A stretch of 64,000 nt of DNA from Bradyrhizobium sp. 149 (GCF_023073915.1 NZ_JADPKK010000013.1:710839-774838), one strand, 5' to 3'; positions 35,604 to 45,825 are shown, numbered from the stretch's first letter. The notes: generated from the sequence alone by a model not told the origin. Made by a program: numbers and translations.

Positions 35604-35638
35604 GATTTGATCTCGCCTCGTTGCCGTCTCGAAGCGCT

Positions 35639-35663
35639 TACGCGCCGGAGCGTCGAAGGTTCC
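35639..35663 (-). promoter_or_regulatory. EcfG-like promoter (GGAAC-N16-CGTA)
   Basis: On the minus strand GGAAC (35663-35659) and CGTA (35642-35639) are 16 bases apart, one mismatch from CGTT. The 68-residue gene starts 36 bases downstream. Confidence 0.5.
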
Positions 35664-35686
35664 GGAGGCGCGAGAGGAGACTGCGG

Positions 35687-35818
35687 CTAACTGTGCGCCG
35701 AGTGCACCGGGGCCGATGCATTTTCATGATGCACCTGCCGCACCGTCGTCACCGTGGCGAACGCGACCGACACGCCAAAGGCAAGAATGAGCGAAAGAAG
35801 AGCCAGACGTGGAGCCAT
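35687..35818 (-). CDS. Small secreted or membrane peptide, 43 residues
   Basis: The ATG at 35818 follows AGGAGGAG by about nine bases, one of the best ribosome sites in the window. The product reads MAPRLALLSLILAFGVSVAF, then ATVTTVRQVHHENAS. It is a signal peptide or single membrane helix with a 20-residue outer tail. No family was recognised. Confidence 0.62.
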   Translation of the reverse strand: MAPRLALLSLILAFGVSVAFATVTTVRQVHHENASAPVHSAHS

Positions 35819-35934
35819 TGCAACAACCTCCTCCTGGAATCGGAAAATAGCGCGATCGAACGTTGCAAATATCCGGACTTGGTCGCTTGCGGTCCGTGAG
35901 CGATCTCACACGCAGATTCACGAATACGAGAGCG

Positions 35935-36129
35935 TCACGCATCCTGCTCTTGAAGGATCCGGGCCGGAACGGGCGGGACCTCGCCGTCGAGCCACTCCTG
36001 CTCGTTCGCGAGTGCCGTCCACGCATTCGCCATGCGCAAAAAACGATTGTATGCCGGCTGTCCCTCGGCCCGCTCAGCGAGCTGAAGGCAGTTGTCGGCG
36101 TTGTCCCTGAAGATCTCAGACTGTTTCAT
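35935..36129 (-). CDS. Small helical protein, 64 residues (rhizobial family)
   Basis: It starts MKQSEIFRDNADNCLQLAER and contains RFLRMANAWTALANEQEWLDG. This looks like the widespread small alpha-helical proteins of rhizobia with a YRxxAxxCxxLA core followed by a Trp-containing second helix. The function is unknown. The longer frame to 36747 runs antisense to the DUF4142-like gene and was not used. Confidence 0.72.
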   Translation of the reverse strand: MKQSEIFRDNADNCLQLAERAEGQPAYNRFLRMANAWTALANEQEWLDGEVPPVPARILQEQDA

Positions 36130-36225
36130 GCAAATGACGTGGGGACGGAACCTTCGCGTCGCAACCGCCCTTACCGGATCGTAACGTTTGCGGAACTTCG
36201 CCGGCGATCGGCTATTGGATATCCC

Positions 36226-36738
36226 ATGCGGATTCTTCTCGCGTTGGTCTTGGCCTTCATCAGCACTGCAGCGCTTGCCGACAGCACCGGGGAGCGAAAG
36301 CCGAGCGTCCGCACGCCGACCGCTACCGAGGTCCTCAGTGACCTCTACGCCTTCAGCCGCTTCCAGCAGGGCCTGCTGGAGAGCACCGACCTGAAGGGCA
36401 ATGCCGAGGTCAAGAACCTCGCCGCGCTGCGCGCCGAAGAAGCGGCCAAGCGCGACAAGACGCTGAAGCAGATTCAGGAGGCGATCGGCACCGGACTGCG
36501 CGTCGCCAAGACGACGCCGGCGAGCGCAGGCCTGGTCGAACCCGAAACCTCGGACGGACCGACTTTCGTCAGAAGCTTCTATGCCGCGCAGATTCCCGAG
36601 TATGAATTGGTGATCGACCTGCTCCAACGCTATCTCAAGGCGCCCGACAATGCCGCGCTTGCAGCGTTCGCGCGCGAGCAGCTCCCGATGTTGCGCTCGC
36701 AGGTCAAGGACGCCGAGCGCACCATGGCGGACAAATAG
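36226..36738 (+). CDS. DUF4142-like secreted protein
   Basis: The 170-residue protein has a signal peptide (ILLALVLAFISTAALADS) that fixes the start at 36226. The mature helical part has EVLSDLYAFSRFQQGLLE, then FVRSFYAAQIPEYELVIDLL and REQLPMLRSQVKDAE, resembling DUF4142 with weaker motifs than the gene at 31833. It is probably periplasmic and of unknown function. Confidence 0.78.
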   Translation: MRILLALVLAFISTAALADSTGERKPSVRTPTATEVLSDLYAFSRFQQGLLESTDLKGNAEVKNLAALRAEEAAKRDKTLKQIQEAIGTGLRVAKTTPASAGLVEPETSDGPTFVRSFYAAQIPEYELVIDLLQRYLKAPDNAALAAFAREQLPMLRSQVKDAERTMADK

Positions 36739-36743
36739 CCTGT

Positions 36744-37040
36744 TCACTTGTCTTTCGGATGACTTGGCTGGTTCTCCGGCCGGGCGCTGCCGCCCCCCTC
36801 CAGCATCCTGTCCCGGCCGGCATCGCCGTTGTCATCCTTCCCGCCCGAACTCGATGTGCCGCTGCCGCTAGGGTTCGACCGGGTCGATGTCCCCGTGGTC
36901 GGCGTATCCGCGCGTGGGGTGGCGGAGCTTGCGGCGGGATCGCCGGTGACGGCGCCGCGGCCGCTGGGCGCGCCGCCCTGCGCGAGCGCCGATCCGGCCA
37001 CCAGCATCACGGCCCCGATGACGGCAAATCCTGCTTTCAT
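36744..37040 (-). CDS. Small secreted Gly/Ser/Thr-rich protein
   Basis: The 98-residue protein has a signal peptide (FAVIGAVMLVAGSALAQ) and a low-complexity mature part (TTGTSTRSNPSGSGTSSSGG) that is hydrophilic and likely disordered. It ends PENQPSHPKDK. A perfect EcfG-type promoter precedes it. It converges with the DUF4142-like gene with only five bases between the stops. Confidence 0.75.
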   Translation of the reverse strand: MKAGFAVIGAVMLVAGSALAQGGAPSGRGAVTGDPAASSATPRADTPTTGTSTRSNPSGSGTSSSGGKDDNGDAGRDRMLEGGGSARPENQPSHPKDK

Positions 37041-37066
37041 GTGCGCTCTCCCAGTATCTGCGGGCT

Positions 37067-37091
37067 AACGGCAGGCCCGACGCTCCGTTCC
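37067..37091 (-). promoter_or_regulatory. EcfG-type promoter (GGAAC-N16-CGTT)
   Basis: On the minus strand GGAAC (37091-37087) and CGTT (37070-37067) have exactly 16 bases between them. The gene starts at 37040. Confidence 0.75.
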
Positions 37092-37344
37092 GGAACAGGA
37101 CGACCAAGTCCCTAAAACAAGTCGCTGAAAACAGGCCATCGAGACGCATCTTCCGGCCCCGCAAAAATGTTGGAACCCGATGGAACCATTCCCGATAATC
37201 GCGATTGTATTAACCGGGCTGAGCAAAGCAGGTTCCATTTCCTGGCGCCGCCACGTTGGCGCTTGATTTCGAATTTGGCTGCCGCTCTATTTTGATGAAT
37301 TGCGTCTTGCCTGGGATTCGGCCGACGCTTGCGGGGGAATTAGT
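37092..37344 (+). other. Upstream region of the poly-HAMP kinase
   Basis: This region holds the promoter of the large kinase gene. Two GGAAC motifs (37172 and 37183) lie here, but neither has a good CGTT at the right spacing. No gene was seen. Confidence 0.45.
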
Positions 37345-40300
37345 ATGAGCGACCTCGATCCCGGATCTGCATCACGTTCCGGTCGTCGCGTTCCAAAACC
37401 AAAAACCAACGGCATGTCGGAGCCGGATTCCCGGGCAGAATTGCTGCTGGCGCTGCAGGCCATGCGCAATGGCGATTTCTCCGTGCGTATGAGCGGCGAC
37501 CATCTCGGCATCGACGGCAAGCTCGCCGACACTTTCAACGACATCATCGCGGCCAACCAGCGCATGGCGCAGCAGCTCGAGCTGGTCGGCCAGGTGGTGG
37601 GCCGCGAGGGCAAGACGCGCCAGCGCGTGAAGTTCGGGCTGGCCTCCGGCTCCTGGGCCGACATGGAAGGCTCGGTCAACACGCTGATCGACGATTTGCT
37701 GTGGCCGACGCGCGAGGTGACGCGCGCGGTCGCAGCCGTGGCGCAGGGCGACCTGCTCCAGACCGTCAAGCTCGACGTCGATGGACGCCCCCTGCGCGGC
37801 GAATTCCTGCAGTCGGCGACCATCGTCAACACCATGATCAAGCAGCTCGGCGTCTTCACCTCCGAGGTGACGCGCGTGGCGCGCGAGGTCGGCACCGAAG
37901 GCAAGCTCGGCGGCCAGGCCCAGGTGCCGGAAGTGACCGGCGTCTGGAAGGATCTGACCGAGAGCGTCAACTCGATGGCGAACAACCTGACCAACCAGGT
38001 TCGCAACATCGCCGAGGTGACGATCGCAGTCGCGAATGGCGACCTCTCGAAAAAGATCACGGTCGATGTCCGCGGCGAGATTCTTCAGCTCAAGGAAGCC
38101 ATCAACACGATGGTGGACCAGCTCCGCTCCTTCGCATCGGAAGTGACGCGCGTCGCGCGCGAGGTCGGCACCGACGGCAAGCTTGGCGGCCAGGCCATCG
38201 TGCCCGGCGTTGCCGGCACTTGGAAGGATCTCACCGACAGCGTCAACGCGATGTGCGGCAACCTCACCGCGCAGGTTCGCAATATCGCCAACGTCACCAC
38301 TGCCGTAGCGCGCGGCGACTTGTCGCGCAAGATCACGGTCGACGTGCGCGGCGAGATCCTGGAGCTGAAGGACACCATCAACACCATGGTAGACCAGCTC
38401 AATTCGTTCGCCTCGGAAGTGACGCGCGTCGCGCGCGAGGTCGGCACCGAAGGCAAGCTCGGCGGCCAGGCCCAGGTGCCGGGCGTCGCCGGTACCTGGA
38501 AGGACCTCACCGACAACGTCAACTTCATGGCGTCGAACCTCACCGCGCAGGTCCGCAACATCTCCGATGTCGCCACCGCCATCGCGAGCGGCGACCTCTC
38601 GAAGAAGATCACGGTGAACGTCTCGGGCGAAATCCTTCAATTGAAAGAAACGCTCAACACCATGGTCGACCAGCTCAACGCCTTCGCCGGCGAAGTCACG
38701 CGCGTCGCGCGCGAAGTCGGCACCGAAGGCCGGCTCGGCGGCCAGGCCAACGTGCTCGGCGTCGCCGGCACCTGGAAGGACTTGACCGAGAGCGTCAACT
38801 CGATGGCTTCGAACCTGACCGCGCAGGTCCGCAACATCGCCGAGGTGACGACGGCGGTCGCGGGCGGCGATCTGTCGAAGAAGATCACCGTCGATGTCCG
38901 CGGCGAAATCCTGGAACTGAAAGACACCATCAACACCATGGTGGACCAGCTCAACGCGTTTGCCGGCGAAGTCACGCGCGTTGCGCGCGAGGTCGGCACC
39001 GAAGGCAAGCTCGGCGGCCAGGCCCAGGTGCGCGGCGTCGCCGGCACCTGGAAGGATCTCACGGACAGCGTCAACTCGATGGCGTCGAACCTGACCGGTC
39101 AGGTCCGCAACATCGCCGAAGTCGCGACCGCGGTGGCCAAGGGCGATTTGTCGAAGAAGATCACCGTCAACGTATCCGGCGAAATCCTTCAGCTGAAGGA
39201 AACGCTGAACACGATGGTGGACCAGCTCAACGCCTTCGCCGGCGAAGTCACGCGCGTCGCGCGCGAAGTCGGCACCGAAGGCAAGCTCGGCGGCCAGGCC
39301 GACGTGCCCGGCGTCGCCGGCACCTGGAAGGACCTCACCGACAGCGTCAACTCGATGGCGGGCAACCTCACAGCCCAGGTCCGCAACATCGCCGAAGTGG
39401 CGACCGCGATCGCCGGCGGAGACTTGTCGCGCAAGATCACCGTGGACGTGCGCGGCGAGATCCTTCAGCTCAAGGACACGCTGAACACGATGGTCGACCA
39501 GCTCAACCGCTTCGCGGGCGAAGTGACGCGCGTGGCGCGCGAGGTCGGCACCGAAGGCCGGCTCGGCGGTCAGGCCAACGTGCCCGGCGTCGCCGGCACC
39601 TGGAAGGACCTCACCGACAGCGTCAACTCGATGGCGGGCAACCTCACCGCTCAGGTCCGCAACATCGCCGAAGTGACCACCGCCGTGGCGCGCGGCGACC
39701 TCTCGCGCAAGATCACCGTCGATGTCCGTGGCGAGATTTTGGAGCTGAAGAATACCATCAACACCATGGTGGACCAGCTCAACGGCTTTGCCGGTGAAGT
39801 CACGCGCGTCGCGCGCGAGGTCGGCACCGAAGGCAAGCTCGGCGGTCAGGCCGAGGTGCCCGGCGTTGCCGGCACCTGGAAGGATCTCACCGACAACGTC
39901 AACTTCATGGCCTCGAACCTGACGGCGCAGGTCCGCAACATCGCCGAGGTCGCGACCGCGATCGCCGGCGGCGACCTGTCGAAGAAGATCACCGTGGACG
40001 TGCGCGGCGAGATTCTGCTGCTCAAGGACACCTTGAACACCATGGTCGAGCAGCTCCGCTCCTTCGCCGCCGAAGTGACGCGCGTCGCGCGCGAGGTCGG
40101 CACCGAAGGCCGGCTCGGCGGCCAGGCCGTCGTGCCCGGCGTCGGCGGCACCTGGAAGGACCTCACCGACAACGTCAATCTCCTGGCCGCGAACCTCACC
40201 ACCCAGGTCCGCAACATCGCCGAAGTCACCACCGCCGTCGCGCGCGGCGACTTGTCCCGCAAGATCACCGTCGACGTGAAGGGCGAGATCCTCGAGCTCA

Positions 40301-43300
40301 AAAACACCATCAACACCATGGTGGACCAGCTCAACGCCTTCGCCGGCGAAGTCACGCGCGTTGCGCGCGAGGTCGGCACCGAAGGCGAACTCGGCGGCCA
40401 GGCGCAGGTGCCCGGCGTCGCCGGCACCTGGAAGGACCTTACCGACACCGTCAATTTCATGGCGGCGAACCTGACCGAGCAGGTCCGCGGCATCGTCAAG
40501 GTAGTGACCGCGGTCGCCAACGGCGATCTCAAACAGAACCTCACCGTGAAATCGAAGGGCGAGGTCGCGGCGCTCGCCGACACCATCAACAACATGACCG
40601 AGACGCTCGCGACTTTCGCCGACCAGGTGACGTCGGTGGCGCGCGAGGTCGGCGTCGAGGGACGGCTGGGCGGCCAGGCCGACGTGCCCGGCGCCGCGGG
40701 CACATGGAAGGATCTCACCGGCAACGTCAATTTGTTGGCTGCCAACCTCACCTCGCAGGTGCGCGCGATCGCGGAAGTGGCGACCGCCGTGACCAAGGGC
40801 GACCTGACGCGATCGATTCAGGTCGACGCCCGCGGCGAGGTCGCGGAGCTGAAAGACAACATCAACACGATGATCACGAACCTCCGTCTCACGACGGACG
40901 TGAACACCGAGCAGGACTGGCTGAAGACCAATCTGGCGAAGTTCACCAACATGCTTCAGGGCCAGCGCGACCTCACCACCGTCGGTCGTCTGCTGCTGAC
41001 CGAATTGTCGCCGCTGGTGAACGCGCATACCGGCGTGATCTATCAGGTCGAGAACGAAGACAGTCCGCAGCTCCTGCTGCTTGCCTCCTACGCCGGCGAC
41101 GGCGTCTATCCGTATCCGCGCGTGTTGCCATTCGGCGACGGCCTGATCGGCCAATGCGCGCTCGACCGGCGCCCGCGCGTCATTGCGGACATTCCGGCCG
41201 ACGTGGTGCCGATCAATTCAGCGCTGCTTCGCGTCGCCCCGAAGAACCTCGTGGTGCTGCCGGTGCTGTTCGAAGGCCAGGTGAAGGCGGTCATCGAGCT
41301 CGCCTCGCTGACCTCGTTCACGACCTCCCAGATGACCTTCCTGGAGCAGCTCACCGACTCGATCGGCATCGTGCTCAATTCGATCGAGGCGACGATGCAG
41401 ACCGAAGGCCTGCTCAAGCAGTCGCAACAGCTCGCCGGCGAGCTCCAGACCCAGCAGCGCGAATTGCAGCAGACCAACGACCAGCTCGAACAGAAGGCGC
41501 AGCAGCTCGCCGAGCGCAACGTCGAGGTCGAGCGCAAGAACCAGGAGATCGAGCAGGCCCGCCGCGCACTTGAGGAAAAGGCGACCGAGCTTGCGCTGAC
41601 CTCGAAGTACAAGTCCGAATTCCTCGCCAATATGAGCCACGAGCTGCGTACGCCGCTGAACTCGATCCTGATCCTCGGCCAGCAGCTCACCGACAATCCG
41701 GACGGGAATCTCACCGGCAAGCAGGTCGAATTCGCCCGCACCATCCACGGAGCCGGCACCGACCTGCTCAATCTCATCAGCGACATTCTCGATCTCTCCA
41801 AGATCGAGTCCGGCACGGTGACGGTCGACGCCGAGGAAATCCTGACCGCGAACCTGCTCGAGACCGTCGGGCGGCCGTTCCGTCACGAGGCGGAAAACCG
41901 CAACCTTTCGTTCAAGATCGATGTCGATCCGAATCTTGCGCGCAGCCTCGTCACCGACTCCAAGCGCCTGCAGCAGGTTTTGAAGAACCTGCTCTCCAAC
42001 GCCTTCAAGTTCACCGCCGAAGGCGAAGTGCGCCTGAAGGTCGCGGCCGCGGTCGGCGGCTGGGGTCCGGATCATCCCGTGCTGAACTCGGCGCCGGCCG
42101 TGATCGCATTCGAAGTGTCCGACACGGGCATCGGCATTCCCCTGGAGAAGCAGAAGCTGATCTTCGAGGCGTTCCAGCAAGCCGATGCCGGCACCAGCCG
42201 CAAATATGGCGGCACCGGCCTCGGCCTTGCGATCAGCCGCGAACTCGCAAGCCTGCTCGGTGGCGAGATTCATCTGCGCAGCTTGCCGGGCAAGGGGTCG
42301 TGCTTCACGCTTTACCTGCCGCTGAAATATTCCGGTCCGACGCTCGCGCCTCGCGCTGCGCCCCAGCACAGCCAGCCGCCGGCGTTGCAGCCTGCCGCGC
42401 CCGAACAGCAGCGCGTCATCGAGCAGCTCCCCGACGACCGGCTCAACCTCGAACCCGGCGACAGCATCCTCCTGATCGTCGAGGACGACCCGCATTACGC
42501 GCGCGTGCTGGTCGACCTCGCGCGCGACAAGGGATTCAAGGTCCTGGTCGCCGCCCGCGGCGCGGAGGCGCTGGAGCTTGCAAAACAGTACCAGCCAAGG
42601 GCCGTCTCGCTCGACGTATTCCTGCCTGATATGCTTGGCTGGACCGTGCTGAGCCAGCTCAAGCACAATCCGCTGACCCGCCATATCCCCGTGCAGATCA
42701 TCACGCTCGACGAAGACCGCCAGCATGCGCTGGCGCGCGGCGCCTTCTCCTTCGTCAACAAGCCGACGACCACCGAGGGCGTCTCGGCCGCGCTGACGCA
42801 GATCAAGGAATATGCGCGGCCGCGGCGGAAGCGGCTTCTGATCGTCGAGGACAACGAGGCCGAGCAGCTCTCGATCCGCGAGCTCCTGCATCACGACGAT
42901 ATCGAGATCGTGACGACAGGCACCGGCGCCGACGCGCTCTCGATGTTGCGTGAGGCCCCCTGTGATTGCGTCGTGCTTGACCTGCGGCTGCCCGACATGA
43001 GCGGCTTCGAGGTGCTGGACCAGATTCGCAACGACGAGGCGCTGTCGAACGTCCCGGTCGTGGTCTTCACCGGTCGCGAGCTGTCGGCCGAGGAAGATGC
43101 GGAGCTCCACACCATGGCGCGGAGCATCGTGGTCAAGGGCGTGGAATCGCCGGAGCGCCTGCTTGACGAGACCGCGCTGTTCCTGCACCGCGTGATCACG
43201 GAACTGCCGATCGAGAAGCAGCGCATGCTCGAGAAGCTGAACAGTTCCGACGAGGACCTGATCGGCAAGACCGCCCTGCTCGTCGACGACGACGCCCGCA

Positions 43301-43632
43301 ACATCTTCGCGCTGTCGAGCGTGCTGGAGCGGCGCGGCATGAAGGTGCTGACGGCCACGACCGGCAACGAGGCGGTGACCTTGGTCGAATCCAATCCGGA
43401 GATCGCCATCGTGCTGATGGACATCATGATGCCGCAGATGGATGGCTATCAGACCATCGGCGTCATTCGTGAAAACCCGGCCTTCGCCCGTCTTCCGATC
43501 ATCGCGTTGACGGCCAAGGCCATGAAGGGCGACCGCGAGAAATGCCTCGAGGCCGGCGCGTCCGACTACCTCGCCAAACCCGTCAACACAGATCAATTGC
43601 TGCTTGCAATCCGCATGTGGCTGCACCGCTGA
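37345..43632 (+). CDS. Soluble poly-HAMP hybrid sensor histidine kinase with GAF and three receiver domains
   Basis: The 2095-residue protein starts [13 protein letters not shown]. There is no membrane segment. About 13 HAMP-like modules occupy residues 35-1190; eleven are near-identical units of 92 residues with [27 protein letters not shown] and [17 protein letters not shown] domain (about 1205-1350), a long coiled coil (1350-1420) and a HisKA with His1432 in SHELRTPLN follow. HATPase_c (1530-1660) and three REC domains with phospho-Asp 1757, 1879 and 2026 complete it. The plan recalls fungal group III (Nik1-type) osmosensing kinases. The next gene is a second kinase, 13 bases downstream. 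Confidence 0.93.
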   Translation: MSDLDPGSASRSGRRVPKPKTNGMSEPDSRAELLLALQAMRNGDFSVRMSGDHLGIDGKLADTFNDIIAANQRMAQQLELVGQVVGREGKTRQRVKFGLASGSWADMEGSVNTLIDDLLWPTREVTRAVAAVAQGDLLQTVKLDVDGRPLRGEFLQSATIVNTMIKQLGVFTSEVTRVAREVGTEGKLGGQAQVPEVTGVWKDLTESVNSMANNLTNQVRNIAEVTIAVANGDLSKKITVDVRGEILQLKEAINTMVDQLRSFASEVTRVAREVGTDGKLGGQAIVPGVAGTWKDLTDSVNAMCGNLTAQVRNIANVTTAVARGDLSRKITVDVRGEILELKDTINTMVDQLNSFASEVTRVAREVGTEGKLGGQAQVPGVAGTWKDLTDNVNFMASNLTAQVRNISDVATAIASGDLSKKITVNVSGEILQLKETLNTMVDQLNAFAGEVTRVAREVGTEGRLGGQANVLGVAGTWKDLTESVNSMASNLTAQVRNIAEVTTAVAGGDLSKKITVDVRGEILELKDTINTMVDQLNAFAGEVTRVAREVGTEGKLGGQAQVRGVAGTWKDLTDSVNSMASNLTGQVRNIAEVATAVAKGDLSKKITVNVSGEILQLKETLNTMVDQLNAFAGEVTRVAREVGTEGKLGGQADVPGVAGTWKDLTDSVNSMAGNLTAQVRNIAEVATAIAGGDLSRKITVDVRGEILQLKDTLNTMVDQLNRFAGEVTRVAREVGTEGRLGGQANVPGVAGTWKDLTDSVNSMAGNLTAQVRNIAEVTTAVARGDLSRKITVDVRGEILELKNTINTMVDQLNGFAGEVTRVAREVGTEGKLGGQAEVPGVAGTWKDLTDNVNFMASNLTAQVRNIAEVATAIAGGDLSKKITVDVRGEILLLKDTLNTMVEQLRSFAAEVTRVAREVGTEGRLGGQAVVPGVGGTWKDLTDNVNLLAANLTTQVRNIAEVTTAVARGDLSRKITVDVKGEILELKNTINTMVDQLNAFAGEVTRVAREVGTEGELGGQAQVPGVAGTWKDLTDTVNFMAANLTEQVRGIVKVVTAVANGDLKQNLTVKSKGEVAALADTINNMTETLATFADQVTSVAREVGVEGRLGGQADVPGAAGTWKDLTGNVNLLAANLTSQVRAIAEVATAVTKGDLTRSIQVDARGEVAELKDNINTMITNLRLTTDVNTEQDWLKTNLAKFTNMLQGQRDLTTVGRLLLTELSPLVNAHTGVIYQVENEDSPQLLLLASYAGDGVYPYPRVLPFGDGLIGQCALDRRPRVIADIPADVVPINSALLRVAPKNLVVLPVLFEGQVKAVIELASLTSFTTSQMTFLEQLTDSIGIVLNSIEATMQTEGLLKQSQQLAGELQTQQRELQQTNDQLEQKAQQLAERNVEVERKNQEIEQARRALEEKATELALTSKYKSEFLANMSHELRTPLNSILILGQQLTDNPDGNLTGKQVEFARTIHGAGTDLLNLISDILDLSKIESGTVTVDAEEILTANLLETVGRPFRHEAENRNLSFKIDVDPNLARSLVTDSKRLQQVLKNLLSNAFKFTAEGEVRLKVAAAVGGWGPDHPVLNSAPAVIAFEVSDTGIGIPLEKQKLIFEAFQQADAGTSRKYGGTGLGLAISRELASLLGGEIHLRSLPGKGSCFTLYLPLKYSGPTLAPRAAPQHSQPPALQPAAPEQQRVIEQLPDDRLNLEPGDSILLIVEDDPHYARVLVDLARDKGFKVLVAARGAEALELAKQYQPRAVSLDVFLPDMLGWTVLSQLKHNPLTRHIPVQIITLDEDRQHALARGAFSFVNKPTTTEGVSAALTQIKEYARPRRKRLLIVEDNEAEQLSIRELLHHDDIEIVTTGTGADALSMLREAPCDCVVLDLRLPDMSGFEVLDQIRNDEALSNVPVVVFTGRELSAEEDAELHTMARSIVVKGVESPERLLDETALFLHRVITELPIEKQRMLEKLNSSDEDLIGKTALLVDDDARNIFALSSVLERRGMKVLTATTGNEAVTLVESNPEIAIVLMDIMMPQMDGYQTIGVIRENPAFARLPIIALTAKAMKGDREKCLEAGASDYLAKPVNTDQLLLAIRMWLHR
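37966..40900 (+). repeat. Tandem 276-base coding repeats (HAMP units)
   Basis: Nearly eleven in-frame units of 276 bases (92 codons) encode the HAMP array. Neighbouring units differ mostly at synonymous sites. The last two units are the most diverged ([15 protein letters not shown] and [15 protein letters not shown]). Confidence 0.9.
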
Positions 43633-43645
43633 GTTGGATGCCCGT

Positions 43646-45136
43646 ATGGACCACGAAAAGGTCAACATCCTCCTCGTCGACGACCAGCCGGCCAAGCTGC
43701 TCGCCTATGAGGTGATCCTGAAGGATCTGGGCGAGAACCTGGTGATCGCCTCGTCCGGTCGTGAGGCTCTGGAGGTGCTTCTCAAGACCGAGATCGCGGT
43801 GATCCTGGTCGATGTCTGCATGCCCGAGCTCGACGGCTTCGAGCTCGCCGCCATGATCCGCGAGCACCCGCGCTTCCAGAAGACCGCGATGATCTTCATC
43901 TCGGCCATTCAAGTCAGCGACATCGACCGCCTGCGCGGCTACGAAATGGGCGCGGTCGACTACGTCCCGGTCCCGGTCGTGCCGGAGGTGCTGCGTGCCA
44001 AGATCAAGGTGTTTGCAGAGCTCTATCGCAAGACGCGCGAACTCGAACGGCTGAACCAGGATCTCGAGGACCGCGTGCGTGCACGCACCGCCGAGCTGGA
44101 GAATTCGACGGCAAAGCTGCGCGAAAGCGAAGAGCGGCGCAGCATGGCGATCGCCGCCGGCAAGATGGGCTCCTGGGACTGGGACTGGATCACCGGCGAC
44201 TGGATGTGGGACGAGGGGCAATATCGCATCTTTGGAGTTGGCTCGGAGAATTTCGAGGTGAATCCGGCCAACGTTCAGGCACTGTTGCATCCCGATGACG
44301 TCGATCAGCTGCGCAAGGCGATCGCTGAATTCAACAAGGGCACACGCTCCTATGAGACGGAGTTCCGCATCGTGCGGCCCGACGGCGAGGTGCGCTGGTG
44401 TGTCGGCACGGCCGCCGCCACGGCCGACGACAGCGGTCGGGTTGTGCGCGTCAGCGGCGTGACGGTGGACATCACCGAACGCAAGCGCGCCGAGGAACGG
44501 CAGAATCTCCTGGCGCGGGAGGTCGATCATCGCGCCAAGAATGCGCTGGCGCTGGCGCAATCGATCGTGCGCCTCACCCGCGCCGACGAGGTCAAGGCCT
44601 ATGTCAGCGCCGTCGAGGGACGCATCAACGCACTGGCGCGCGTGCATACGATCCTGTCACTGTCGAGCTGGCAGGGGGCCGAACTCTCGAAGCTGATCGA
44701 GGAGGAGCTTGCGCCCTATTCTCTCGGCGGCCAGATCAAATTGGCAGGGACGGAAGTTCAGTTGCTGCCGGCGACCGCCCAGACTCTGGCGCTGGCGCTG
44801 CATGAGCTTTTCACCAACTCGGCGAAGTATGGCGCGCTCTCGACGCGGACGGGACAGCTCGCGATCGGCTGGCAGGTCGAGAACGATCTGCTCACCCTGA
44901 TCTGGGAGGAGTCCGGCGGCCCGCTTGTCATGACGCCGAAATCCCGCGGCTTCGGTACGCGGAGCCTGCTTGCGAGCGTCGAGTCACAGCTCGGCGGGCA
45001 GGCGCAATTCGATTGGCGCGCCGAGGGTCTGTTGTGCCGTCTGGAGGTGCCGCTGGTCCGCAAGACTGCCGCGACAACCGCACCCGGCAAATTTGAAGCT
45101 GCCAGCTCGGCCGAATTGCAACGCGCATCCGGTTAA
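43646..45136 (+). CDS. REC-PAS-HWE histidine kinase
   Basis: The 496-residue cytoplasmic protein has an N-terminal receiver (1-125, phospho-Asp56 in ILVDVCMPELDG), a coiled coil (125-165) and a PAS domain with PAC (170-285: WDWDWITGDWMWDE, RPDGEVRWCVG). An HWE kinase core carries His295 in REVDHRAKNALA and the LALALHELFTNSAKYGAL N-box. HWE kinases often feed the PhyR-EcfG stress pathway. It follows the poly-HAMP kinase by 13 bases and could receive phosphate from it. Confidence 0.93.
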   Translation: MDHEKVNILLVDDQPAKLLAYEVILKDLGENLVIASSGREALEVLLKTEIAVILVDVCMPELDGFELAAMIREHPRFQKTAMIFISAIQVSDIDRLRGYEMGAVDYVPVPVVPEVLRAKIKVFAELYRKTRELERLNQDLEDRVRARTAELENSTAKLRESEERRSMAIAAGKMGSWDWDWITGDWMWDEGQYRIFGVGSENFEVNPANVQALLHPDDVDQLRKAIAEFNKGTRSYETEFRIVRPDGEVRWCVGTAAATADDSGRVVRVSGVTVDITERKRAEERQNLLAREVDHRAKNALALAQSIVRLTRADEVKAYVSAVEGRINALARVHTILSLSSWQGAELSKLIEEELAPYSLGGQIKLAGTEVQLLPATAQTLALALHELFTNSAKYGALSTRTGQLAIGWQVENDLLTLIWEESGGPLVMTPKSRGFGTRSLLASVESQLGGQAQFDWRAEGLLCRLEVPLVRKTAATTAPGKFEAASSAELQRASG

Positions 45137-45354
45137 CCTGACGCCGCACTTCTCATACGTTGCGTCGTCCGCGGTTCGCGCGCGACGCGCCCTTCGAGCC
45201 AGGCTTCCGTTTGGGCGAGATCGCGCAGCGCCTTGGCATAGCGGCGGGCCGCGCTTCGCTCCGCGCCGCGGGGCAGCTTGCGCGCTTTGCTCAGGATGTC
45301 CGCAGCGGCGTTGCGATAGGCCAGCGAGCGGTAAAGAAAGACCACCTTACCCAT
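45133..45354 (-). CDS. Small helical protein, 73 residues
   Basis: It starts MGKVVFLYRSLAYRNAAADI and contains RRYAKALRDLAQTEAWLEGR, two amphipathic helices. It resembles the same broad set of small rhizobial proteins as the one at 35935. It overlaps the kinase stop by four bases. A 15-base tandem duplication lies directly upstream of its start. Confidence 0.68.
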   Translation of the reverse strand: MGKVVFLYRSLAYRNAAADILSKARKLPRGAERSAARRYAKALRDLAQTEAWLEGRVAREPRTTQRMRSAASG

Positions 45355-45355
45355 A

Positions 45356-45385
45356 TCGAATGTTCCCGTGTCGAATGTTCCCGTG
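45356..45385. repeat. 15-base tandem duplication
   Basis: TCGAATGTTCCCGTG occurs twice without a gap, immediately upstream of the leftward small gene. On that strand each copy contains GGGAAC. Confidence 0.9.
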
Positions 45386-45458
45386 TGGTGAAGCCTATTT
45401 TCGCAAGCCCGGCATGAACGCCGGATGAAGCGGGCGGTGACAAATCCTTCATCTCGAC

Positions 45459-45483
45459 GGAACCGGCACGTGGCGCATGCGTT
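45459..45483 (+). promoter_or_regulatory. EcfG-type promoter (GGAAC-N16-CGTT)
   Basis: GGAAC at 45459-45463 and CGTT at 45480-45483 are 16 bases apart, a perfect match. The start codon follows at 45510. Confidence 0.75.
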
Positions 45484-45509
45484 GCATGCCAGATCGGGAT
45501 AGAGTTCCC

Positions 45510-45767
45510 ATGCGCGCGAAAAAGTCGTCGGACCTGATCTCCCCCAGCGGGCTCCTCAAGCTGATGACGCACGCGATGATGGGCGCAGCCCTCGGGCTCG
45601 CTTTCAGCCTCGTGCTCGTGCTGTCCAATCCAGCCGTCGCCAATCTGCTGAGTCACGGCGGAAGGCAGGCCGTTGTCGTTTTCGCCCTCACCTTGGTGAC
45701 GACGTTCGCGATCGGCGCGACACTCACCGGCCTCGTCTTCATCCTCGAAGAGGACAAGCAATCTTGA
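45510..45767 (+). CDS. Small two-helix membrane protein
   Basis: The 85-residue protein starts MRAKKSSDLISPSG. It has two membrane helices (HAMMGAALGLAFSLVLVLS and VVVFALTLVTTFAIGATLTG) and an acidic end ILEEDKQS. It is an inner membrane protein of unknown role. The EcfG-type promoter suggests stress induction. Confidence 0.76.
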   Translation: MRAKKSSDLISPSGLLKLMTHAMMGAALGLAFSLVLVLSNPAVANLLSHGGRQAVVVFALTLVTTFAIGATLTGLVFILEEDKQS

Positions 45768-45800
45768 AGCATGCGCGATGCGCGCGGAGCTTCTTTGTTC

Positions 45801-45825
45801 GGAACTCCTGCGGCGAATGGGGGTT
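45801..45825 (+). promoter_or_regulatory. EcfG-like promoter (GGAAC-N16-GGTT)
   Basis: GGAAC at 45801-45805 and GGTT at 45822-45825 have 16-base spacing. The secreted-protein start is at 45864. Confidence 0.5.

Noticed and set aside
37172..37200. GGAAC motifs before the poly-HAMP kinase as an EcfG promoter
   Set aside because: Spacing to the nearest CG-T element gives only CGAT or GATT; too weak to call.
37701..39797. 698-codon second sense frame in the HAMP array
   Set aside because: Arg/His/Gln-rich shadow of the 276-base repeats; no domain.
37966..40900. CRISPR-like or satellite array
   Set aside because: The repeats are coding, in frame and 276 bases long, encoding HAMP units.
37372..41154. 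Very long open frame (1260 codons) antisense to the poly-HAMP kinase
   Set aside because: It exists because high-GC codon bias is repeated in each 276-base unit; it has no ribosome site, and the sense strand encodes clear HAMP domains.
41218..43695. 825-codon antisense frame opposite the kinase core and receivers
   Set aside because: The sense frame has complete HisKA, HATPase and REC motifs; the antisense product is His/Asp/Leu-rich with no fold signal.
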